Positions 1 through 8,800 of a DNA stretch of 12,881 nt are shown in pieces. A program made the translations under genes and the position numbers. Within the stretch, counting starts at the first letter, position 1. Every line of letters starts with the position of its first letter. Source of the DNA: Oscillospiraceae bacterium (GTDB lineage Bacteria; Bacillota; Clostridia; Oscillospirales; Oscillospiraceae). The notes beneath the pieces are model-generated. The model worked only from the letters and a program-made list of their open reading frames with translations. It was not told where the DNA came from and made no database searches. The stretch is from NCBI GenBank assembly GCA_009776905.1, contig WRMX01000083.1, positions 704-13,584 of the forward strand, read 5' to 3'.

Positions 1-2549
1 TAAATCAACCCCAACTCCCGCGCTTTCAGCACGGCATCCATCGCGCTGTTCACGTTCAGTTTTTCATATGCAAGCGAGGTGTGCGTCTTAATCGTGCTTA
101 TCTTGAGGCCGGTTTCCTCCACAATCATGGCATTGGTATAGCCCTTTGATAAAAGCGTCATGATATTTTTCTGCTGCCTTGAAAGCTTCACTGGCTTGTG
201 CTGCTTGACAATATTGTCAGTAATGCTCTTGTTGTGTTGCGCGAAAGCATAGGTTGAAATCATACATTCGCTGACAAACCCGTGGGATAACCTGCCTATA
301 TAACCCTGCTTCCCTGTTTTTAGCGCAATACGTTTGAGTATCGGAAGCACTGCCGCTCCCTCATCGATAATCATACGCCGATAACCAAGAGGCTGAAGTT
401 TTTCCAGTGCATCTATAAGCACCACTTCGGCTTCTTTTTTTTGCCCTTCTGCCCATTCTAGAGCAGCCAGCAGCGTTGATGCTTCGCAATAGTCGCAAAC
501 CCTGTTTAGCGCCAGCCCGAACTCTCTAAGCATCGTCAAATATTTACGCGCGCTTGATCCATCGCCTAATACCATATACGCCCTTGCTGTGGTAAAGTGC
601 TGAAAAACCATGTATAGCTCAATGTGCTTTACATCAACGACGTAGTAGTTATCCAGCCATGCCCGAGCCGTAGCGTTATTGCAGTCTTGCAGTTCCATCC
701 TTGCTTTATATGCCTCAAGATTCGCGGAGAAAAACGGAGCAGAACTGCCGACAAATTCGCTAAGCTCCCCAAGAGCTGCGTTGGCTTCTTCATCCCTCCC
801 CAATTTCAGCAAGATACTGTGGCGGATGAATTTTACCGACATAATAAGCTCAACGCTGTTGTGTTCACTAAGTATGTTGTTTAATTGATGCGCTTCCTCG
901 AACGCCATGTCCAAATCACTGCGTTCATAATATTTACCGACTACAGCAAGCGAAGCGATACACTCTGTCTGGTCGCCGAGCAAAGTGCCAAAAGCGGATT
1001 TTACGATCTTTTTCACATTTTCGGGTGTTTTTGCGGCTTCGGAATAGTCAAAACTGCTTCTGTGCAGATATGGCAAATTGTGGGTGCAGGACGCTATGTA
1101 ACGGATGATGCCCTCTTTCGTTATGCCTTTGACGAGTTTTCCGAAAGCATTGAACCGTTTGATTTTGTCCAGCATTTCGCTGCGATGGTCCACGCTGTAC
1201 ATCAGCATGGCGAACTCGACGAATTTCGGATTGTACATAGCGATACGCGCGATATGTTTATATCCCTCGTCGGCATGATACTCGTATTCCTTGTACTGGC
1301 TGGTCATATAGTAATACCACGCGCAGCATACATGCAAAGCCGGAAATTCTTTGAAGGCTTTCTCCGGGAAATCCCGAATAAAATACAGGCGCAAGAAGTC
1401 TGCGTATCCGGCGATGTCGCCGTGATGGTTCTCGAACATAAAAAGGAATAAAAACTTATCCACTCCTTTATAATCGCCGCTATCCAGCCAAAACCGCAGA
1501 GCCATTGAATAATTGCCGTTCTCCCTGTAATACTCCGCAGCTGTTTTATAGAGCGTAACGACATCTACATCCGATCGCAGCGCCTGGTCCCTTAAAAACT
1601 CCTGAAACAAATGGTGAAAGCGGTAAACGTCTTCGTGCATATGGCTTAAAAAAGCGTTGGATCGCGAGAGCTGTTCCATGATCTCCGGCGCATCGTCATA
1701 TCCTGTCAACCGCTTTGCAAAATCAGGCGTGAACTCATCCAACACAGATGTCAGTAGGCAAAAATCCCGTGTGCGCCCGTCCCATGTATTCCATATATTA
1801 TCTTCAAAATACTGTGCGAACGCACTCGCGCTTTTCCCTAGCACAACGTGTCCCGACATAGCTACGGCGTTTACGCCGATTGCCAGCCCGTCGGTGGAAA
1901 CAAATGCAAATTGCGCTTCTTCCGGCGACAGAAACCGTCCGAGGCTCTGAAAGTACAGCCGTATCTCGTCTGGGCTGAACCTAAGATGTTCCAACGATAT
2001 TTCGCTATCATCAACGATTACGCGCTGGAAATTATCGGGCATGGTGTTTCTTGATAGAATGAGCGTGACAAAAGTTCTCGGCAGGCGTTCAAGCACTGCA
2101 GGGAGGGACTTGATTATCTCATAGTTTGTCACCAAATGCGCGTCGTCCAAAACAATGGCGCACAGCGTATCGTCCGGGCGCATTTCAGTAATCAGCCTGA
2201 TGGTATGTTCTACCGGCGTGGCGGAAAAATTAGGGTCAGCCAACAAAGAGCGCATAGCCTCGTTATCCGGCTGGATAGAAAAAATGCCAACTGCAAGCTG
2301 CTTGTAAAAAACAGCAGGTGCGTTGTCGTATTCGTTAAGCCCGATCCAGACCGATTTGCGCCCGCTGGCATTAAGCCACAGCAGAGCCGAAACAGTCTTA
2401 CCACTCCCGGCAGGCGCGCCCACATAGACATAATGCCGTGCCGCAGCTTTGTGGAGCAAGGACAAAAGCTCTCGCCTCGGCGCGTACACCTCCGGCAGTG
2501 TGGCGGGGGTGAATCTGCTGTTTAGAAATGCATTTTGGTTTTCATTCAT
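1..2549 (-). CDS. MalT-like STAND/LuxR-family transcriptional regulator (stop codon cut by window edge)
   Basis: This is a large ATP-dependent transcription activator of the MalT/LuxR type. Translating the minus strand from 2549 gives 849 codons with no stop; the last two bases of the window read TA, so the stop probably lies across the edge. Visible domains are an NTPase with Walker A GAPAGSGKT (residues 44-52) and Walker B VLDDAH (133-138), then the winged-helix hallmark YRFHHLFQEFLR near 303-318. A long helical, TPR-like middle follows. A LuxR helix-turn-helix covers 789-849, with the expected STIKTH recognition helix and KLNV, ending KARELGLI. The ATG at 2549 is the furthest upstream start possible because an in-frame TAG precedes it directly; an AAAGGA lies 12 nt upstream, a rather long spacing. 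In this family an inducer and ATP are known to drive oligomerisation and DNA binding; the inducer here is unknown. The divergent giant SLH gene is the obvious candidate target (inference). Confidence 0.9.
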   Translation of the reverse strand, partial: MNENQNAFLNSRFTPATLPEVYAPRRELLSLLHKAAARHYVYVGAPAGSGKTVSALLWLNASGRKSVWIGLNEYDNAPAVFYKQLAVGIFSIQPDNEAMRSLLADPNFSATPVEHTIRLITEMRPDDTLCAIVLDDAHLVTNYEIIKSLPAVLERLPRTFVTLILSRNTMPDNFQRVIVDDSEISLEHLRFSPDEIRLYFQSLGRFLSPEEAQFAFVSTDGLAIGVNAVAMSGHVVLGKSASAFAQYFEDNIWNTWDGRTRDFCLLTSVLDEFTPDFAKRLTGYDDAPEIMEQLSRSNAFLSHMHEDVYRFHHLFQEFLRDQALRSDVDVVTLYKTAAEYYRENGNYSMALRFWLDSGDYKGVDKFLFLFMFENHHGDIAGYADFLRLYFIRDFPEKAFKEFPALHVCCAWYYYMTSQYKEYEYHADEGYKHIARIAMYNPKFVEFAMLMYSVDHRSEMLDKIKRFNAFGKLVKGITKEGIIRYIASCTHNLPYLHRSSFDYSEAAKTPENVKKIVKSAFGTLLGDQTECIASLAVVGKYYERSDLDMAFEEAHQLNNILSEHNSVELIMSVKFIRHSILLKLGRDEEANAALGELSEFVGSSAPFFSANLEAYKARMELQDCNNATARAWLDNYYVVDVKHIELYMVFQHFTTARAYMVLGDGSSARKYLTMLREFGLALNRVCDYCEASTLLAALEWAEGQKKEAEVVLIDALEKLQPLGYRRMIIDEGAAVLPILKRIALKTGKQGYIGRLSHGFVSECMISTYAFAQHNKSITDNIVKQHKPVKLSRQQKNIMTLLSKGYTNAMIVEETGLKISTIKTHTSLAYEKLNVNSAMDAVLKARELGLI

Positions 2550-2598
2550 CTATATCGTCGTTCCTTTTATCATGACAGGCAGTGTTGGCCTGTTTCAT

Positions 2599-2627
2599 AG
2601 TATAATGCTGTTTTAAGGAAATCACAA
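2599..2627 (-). promoter_or_regulatory. Candidate sigma-A promoter of the LuxR-type regulator
   Basis: On the minus strand TTGTGA (2627-2622) is followed after exactly 17 nt by TATACT (2604-2599). These match the -35 and -10 consensus at 4/6 and 5/6 positions. The predicted start near 2592 would give a leader of about 43 nt before the ATG at 2549. This is read by eye, with no expression evidence. Confidence 0.45.
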
Positions 2628-2628
2628 G

Positions 2629-2759
2629 ATAAACTTCATACCAGAATGAGAAATATGGGCATTTTGGCCTGTATTTAACTATGCGTTTCCCATAATTCCT
2701 CATACTCGCGTTTTTTATACAAATAATTCTTTTCAAAAATTCATCATAAACTTCATACC
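2629..2759. repeat. 14-bp exact direct repeat in the divergent control region
   Basis: ATAAACTTCATACC occurs at 2629-2642 and again, identically and in the same orientation, at 2746-2759, 117 bp apart start to start. The first copy sits one base upstream of the regulator's -35 box; the second lies 27 bp upstream of the -35 box of the SLH gene. A second shorter repeat, TTGGCCTGT, is at 2585-2593 and 2664-2672. The positions fit regulator binding sites, possibly autoregulation plus control of the giant gene. That role is inferred, and AT-rich intergenic DNA can hold chance repeats. Confidence 0.5.
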
Positions 2760-2786
2760 GTAGGATTTATAACTCAAAATTCTAGG

Positions 2787-2814
2787 TTTACAATGATGAT
2801 GTCAATTTTATAGT
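2787..2814 (+). promoter_or_regulatory. Candidate sigma-A promoter of the giant SLH protein gene
   Basis: TTTACA (2787-2792) and TATAGT (2809-2814) are separated by 16 nt, each matching the consensus at 5 of 6 positions. Transcription would begin near 2821 and leave an untranslated leader of roughly 70 nt. I see no convincing riboswitch or attenuator in that leader. Confidence 0.45.
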
Positions 2815-2875
2815 CGAACGAAGCGAGAGCCGTGCCGACTGCGAAAGCCTGCTGAAAACACTAAGCGAAAAAATG

Positions 2876-2880
2876 AGAGG
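2876..2880 (+). promoter_or_regulatory. Ribosome binding site of the giant SLH protein gene
   Basis: AGAGG lies 9 nt upstream of the ATG at 2890. It supports that start, which also places a complete signal peptide at the N-terminus. The ATG overlaps the stop of an upstream open frame (ATGA), which could allow translational coupling if that frame is translated. Confidence 0.6.
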
Positions 2881-2889
2881 ACAAACTGA

Positions 2890-5800
2890 ATGAAAACAAA
2901 GCTATTTGCAAAAACTATCGCAATTCTGCTCATTGTAGTGATGGCGGCCACAATGCTTCCGCTCGGGGTATTTGCCGCCGGCATAGAGCAGCAGCAATTT
3001 GACTTGCATCAGCAAGCAGCCGAAGTACGGGGCGGTATGTTTACAGCGTATGACGGCACCGAGTATGCTGTTCTGTACAACGATTACATCGCCGTGTACG
3101 TCAACAGAAGCGACGGAGGGTTTGCAATATTGCCCGCAACGGAAACGTTTGACTTTGGCAAGCCCCTGTCGCACGCCACTTTCCAAATAGATGGCGAAAC
3201 CTACAATTATGGGAGATATTACGAGGGCATAAGCGGCATTTTCGGTATTGCTCCGATGGTAAATGAGAATAATATCCTCGATTCCCATTGGCAGATAGGT
3301 GATTTCGTCATCTCGCAGATTTTTGCCATTACATCCGATGCGCTGCATGAAAACTCCTACGCCGTGAAAGCCGGCTACGCAGCGCAGTATTTCGGCGAAG
3401 GCTCCGCGAACATCGCCGGGCGCATTTTGCTGGACACGCAGTTCACGGAAGACGAAAATGTGCCGATCATGCTGATTGACAGCGCGGACAATATCGCGCT
3501 GGTCGATTCCGAGGCGATTCTGCGACCAGCGCCAAAAACAGCGCTTATCAGTAAGGCGCATATTGAGGAAGCAAACAATGATGCGGGAGAAACTGTCTAC
3601 ATCGACAGCCCGAACAAGGGATATATCATGTTTGACGATAACTCTTTCGCTTCGCCTGCCGCCGTGGTATTTGCGGAGTTTGGCGGAGCAAGCTCCGCCG
3701 ACTTTGATTATACGCCCACAGGCGCTAAGCTGTTCGGTGGCACGGGCGCGGACAGCGCGGCGCTGCTCTATTGGGATTCGGTGAGCGTGGCCAGCGGATA
3801 CCAAGCCACATTCGGAACGAACATAGGCTTCTACGATTTAGAGCGAGGTTATCCGCACTTTGACCCTTTCCCCTCCGAAATGGACACCTCACGGAGCTTG
3901 GGATTGTCCGCGCTTTCCGGGGAAATTGACGTTGCGGAGGTCAGGGTCGAATACTTTTATGTGCCAGAAGATTGGTTTACGATCAAATGCAACATATCGC
4001 TGGCTAAAGGAGATGACCCCAATGGCAACCCGAAACTGTTGGGGCTTCTTGCTGATATCGGCGATGAGGATGCCGAGTTTTTGATTGTCGTGGACTATAA
4101 TGAGAACATACCGGAAATCATCAAAAATGCCATCATAAACTATAGCGTGCAGATTCGTTGGTCGGACGATGAATCGGGAAACGAGGGGAGCTGGCTGCTC
4201 GATAAGGACGATGCGGAAGTTGGAGAGGATATCACGGTCAACATCAGCAATATGTTCAGGTCACGCCCAGCCGATTCCTTTTTGGAGGTCAGTTTAGTTA
4301 TCGATGCGGACTACCCCATTGACGGTTATACAAGCATTCGGCTCAATATGAATAGTTTGGATGCGGAGTTTTTTTCAGCAGAACTGTCCGGCGATTATGT
4401 GGTTTTCTATGATTTCCCCAATTTCTTTCTAGGCGGCCTGACGAACTATAAAAGGTATTTGGTTAAGCAGGGTGCTGAATTCACGCTGACCTGCGAGATG
4501 CAGGATATGGGAAACAGCCTGTCACTGCCATCTACTTACAATTATTCAAATGGAGTCGCCTCAATCCCCTTTACAACAATAAGCGAAGGGCCTCTGACTT
4601 ACATCTACACGTTTAATCCGCTGTCTACGATGAAACGCGGTTCCATCGACGTCAGGATAGATGACGGTTCAACCGGGGATCGGCCCCAGCCCGTCAATGT
4701 CAAGGCGTTTAACGCGATGGGGAATTATGACCCGGACATCGAAACCGCCCTGTGGAACGCCGTCGATGGCGAAAGCATCACTCGCGAGATGGGCATTATC
4801 TGGGCTGTGCCAGGCACAACTCCTGACAAAACAGTATATATCGACAGCACCTTTTCCACCGCGTATCCTAGCGGCAATCTTTATGTTTATAAAGCAGGAA
4901 CAAAAGTCGCTGCGACAGGTGTGACAAATCCAATCACCGCCGCGGGCAACTTCTTCATGCCTGACGAGCCTGTTGATCTTGTTTATGAAGATAGTTCGGT
5001 TTACCGTGTGTTCACGGAGGTCACGGGCGGTTCGGCGACCGTGACCGTCAACTCGATAAATGGTTCTACGCCGCAGGCGGGCGATCAAGTTTTTATATTC
5101 GTAACAAATATCGAGGACGGCTATGAAATTGACAGCGTAAGCGGGGTCGGTGAAACCCCGGTCGAAGTTCCGGGCGGCGCGTGGAGTTTCATAATGCCCA
5201 GCGGCAGCGATGTCACAGTCACCGTGACGCTAGATACCATTCCGGCACCGAAGCCCTTTTACAACATCAACGTTAAACCATTGGTCGGTGACGGAATGGT
5301 GCTTTACGATTTGATGCTCTGGACGGATGCGGCGACGGGCGACCGGGCGGTCTATCAGGTGGACGAAGCGGGGCGCACAGGGCAAGTCCGCGAGGGCGAG
5401 ACGGTTTATTACGTGCTATACCCCACGACATGGAACACGGACGCCCAGTATGTACCCGATATGGCCCGCTGGGTGGTCGACGGCTTTACCATGAACGGGA
5501 CGACCGTCACGGGATTTGCCGTGATAGACGACGTAATAAACGATTTCCCCGGCAACGCCCCCGCATATTTCCCGGCAACGTATGATTCATCAAACGCCAA
5601 TGCAACAGCGGGCACATTCACGATGCCCGACAACAACGTGGAGTTTGAAATCACGGGCTATAAAAAAGACCACAACTACAGCCTGTCGATCGAGGCTTAC
5701 AATCAGTATGGACAAATGGATCCGGCGAATCTGTATATACGCTCGGCACCGGCGACAAATGGCATTAGGGAAACATGGTTTGAATATCCGGCTAATAGCG

Positions 5801-8800
5801 CAAGTTATACAAGCTGGGTCTGGGGAATCGGGCAGTTCCCGATAACCCAACAGACAGCCTTACAAGTCCAGAACTCTATATACAACGATGTCTTGCAAAG
5901 CGCTGAACTGGTAGTGAATGGCATCGCTACTCCGCCACTGAAAACAGAAGTCGATGGCAATTTCACCACCTACTATTGGAGTCCGACCTGGCCGTATAGC
6001 GGAACTGTCAAGCTCTATTACGAAAGCATAAGACGCACTCTGACCATAAACGGTTATCCTAGGGGCGACGGCTACTTGGAGCCGGGCCATGTTTTGGTTT
6101 TGCCTGGTGATGCTTGGAACGCTCCGGGAGAAGATGCGCGCAGTATCGCAGTCATGCCTGTCAGCGGCAATTACGAGACGTTTATCACCCTGAGATGGTC
6201 GATGCTGACAAAAGGGCGGCCTGTTGGCACGTATTATTACCTTAATAACGCGAACTCTACGAACTGCACAGTCATAGAAACGCACAGGGATGCGGACAGT
6301 GGCTATGCCGTCTATAAAGTCACCATGGGAGCAGGTATGGGCAACGCGTCTGTCGATATACAGGCGCGGGATATAGCCCGCGACATAGGGTTTTCAAACT
6401 ACTTCATGCCGAACTCGCCTAATTCCGCTACGTTTCAAACAGTTACGCTTGCTGCGGAGCATGTAATTTTAGAAGGAGTTGTGACGAGCTCTGAAAATAT
6501 GAAAAACATTATGACCGCCACACCCGCGCCCAAAATCACGAGGATCGGGCTGATTGGCGAGGGCGTATATTCGGCAATAGTAACCGATGCTGATATTTTC
6601 ATAAGCCAGAGTTCCGCGTTCTCATGGGAAGACAGTACGGGGGAACGTATTGTCATAGATATCCGCGAGCTTTTCGGCGAAGCGGACGACTATATATTCC
6701 CCGACGGGAAGTACAGACTGACCATCGAATACGCTTACGGCGACGTCTACTCTCAAAGCGGAAGCAAAGAATACTCCTTTGATCTCGGCTACGACAAGTT
6801 CAAGCCGGGCGAGCTTACCCATGTCGCAGTCGTTAAATTTAACACCGGCGCCCTCGCGTCGCTGCCGGAGGGAACCCCCGCAGGCATAGGGTACGGCAGT
6901 TGGATCGCCGTGCCTGCCAGAAACTACGACGATATGGTGGAGCAGGCGAAGAAGTTCAATACCGGCGGGCACTTTATATACTTCGTCTGCGAAACCGGGT
7001 TTAAAACTAACGCGCCTTATCCGTATGCTCCGATGTCCGGTACACATCAATACTTAGCCGACGGGGGCGCCACCGTCAGCATGAGCGGCGGCGGTTCATT
7101 CACGCCTAATTCGTCAATGGGCGGATTTGCACTCGATGTAGAAGCGGGCGGGCTCACCATTAAGACAAAGGAGATGAAATTCAATTCCTCATGGATGCCG
7201 CTCTTTACTCCCATTGGGTCTGGAGGCACCAGAACCGATATGCTCACAATGGAGCTTGAGCACAACAAAAACTACACAATTCCCGAATCCCTCCCCGACT
7301 ATGACGAGATTCGCAAGAAACATGCCACCAACGAAGAAGCGGTGGAGGAATGGATGGAAGAGGTAGAGGAAGCCAAAAAAACCATGCTGGCGATGAAAAT
7401 TGAATATCCCACAACCGTCTTTTCAGCCAGCGCCCCCGACGATTTCCTCAGCGCAGAGTTAGACGGCAAAGGTCTGGCTGTCTCCATCGGAGGATTTGAC
7501 GGCGGCATAACTTTTGACGTCAAAGAAATATACCTGATGAAATACGGATATGAAACGGGCGGGCGGCTCAATATCCAGATACCGGGGATGACAATACCCA
7601 TTCTCCGCCTTGAAGTAATTTCGATGACGACCGATTCCTGGTCACAATACATACCTATAGCCGACGTTTGGGCGGAAGGCGAGGGGCGGCTGCAACTGCC
7701 TGCGGCCCTCGGTGGTTACGGCGCATCGGCTTATGGGGTTTTCAACACCTATTTGGATAACTATGGATTTGACGGCGAGGTCAATTTCCACTTCATCGAA
7801 TTGTCAGGTTCGTTCTATATAGCGAAAACGGTCTACGGTTTCCCCATGCTAGACACATTTATCGTTTCCGTTGGCTTAAACGACGTCCCTGTGGGATTGG
7901 GCTTGCCGCCCGCCCCGGCGCAGATTATAGAGATTTCGGGGATAACCGTTGGCGTCACCAACCTTGCTGACACTGTCAGCTACAACCCGCTGAAAAACAC
8001 GATACCCTCTGTGCGGATAATCCTGGGCGCGAAGTTTTCATTTGTGGAGATTTTGGATTTCAACGCGGAAATGTGGGCGGAACTGTTGTCCGTCGGATTC
8101 TCTATCAGCGGCGGGGTCAGCGTAGGACCAATAAACATTGACCTTTTCAAAGAGGTTTCCGTTGGTGCAGGCGCGAAAGATGGCCCATATATGCCTTACG
8201 AATACGACCCGGATTATGCTGTGCAAATCAAAGGAAAACGCTCGATAACTTTTTATATCAACACGAAAATCCATGCCGATATATTCCTTGTCGACGCCAG
8301 TTTAATTTTCGGGATAAACGCGACGATTTCGCCTGCCCTTTGGGAAAAGCGCGGAGGGTTTACGAGTTTAAAAGAATTAAACGAATTCATTAGCCTGGGT
8401 CTCTCTGCATGGGGCGCGGGATCGGTCAATGTTCTCCCAATGTCGGAAGAATGGTCTATTGGCGGGGCTGAAATCGGTTTTGAGATCGAATTCGGGCCGG
8501 GGAAGAATATTGAAGTTATGCCCATAAACTTCACAAAGTTCATTATCGAAGCAAAAGTTAAGCTACTTGGAGTAACGGTCGAAGATGAAAAAGTAAGTCT
8601 GCTGGCTTATTACCGCTGGCTGGAAGACTGGCTCCGGGAAAAAGTGGAAGAAAAGCTACGTATCAAGAGAATCCAAGGGGCGAGCGCAGTCGGTGCGATG
8701 GGCATTATGGGCGCAATTGGCGGAGATTTTGCCCTAATGGAACCCGCATCAACACCATTAGCTCTTATGGAAAACGCTCAAATGCAACTGGCACTTATGA

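Noticed and set aside
885..1451. Plus-strand frame of 188 codons
   Set aside because: It lies antisense to the LuxR-type regulator, whose continuous 849-codon frame with Walker and HTH motifs is far better supported.
2601..2606. Perfect TATAAT on the plus strand
   Set aside because: No acceptable -35 box is found 15-19 nt upstream, and it would leave a leader of nearly 280 nt. The minus-strand TATACT at the same place has a better partner.
2542..2736. Minus-strand frame of 64 codons in the divergent intergenic region
   Set aside because: It starts at TTG without a visible ribosome binding site, spans the regulator's candidate promoter and shows no recognisable motif.
2815..2889. Possible structured leader or riboswitch before the giant gene
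   Set aside because: GCGAAAGCC recalls fragments of known aptamers, but I could not build a consistent set of conserved helices or a terminator switch.
2902..3804. Long antisense frame of 300 codons opposite the signal peptide end of the giant gene
   Set aside because: It is rich in Arg, His and Cys with no recognisable domain, and it lies wholly inside a well-supported gene. Long antisense frames are expected from the codon pattern.
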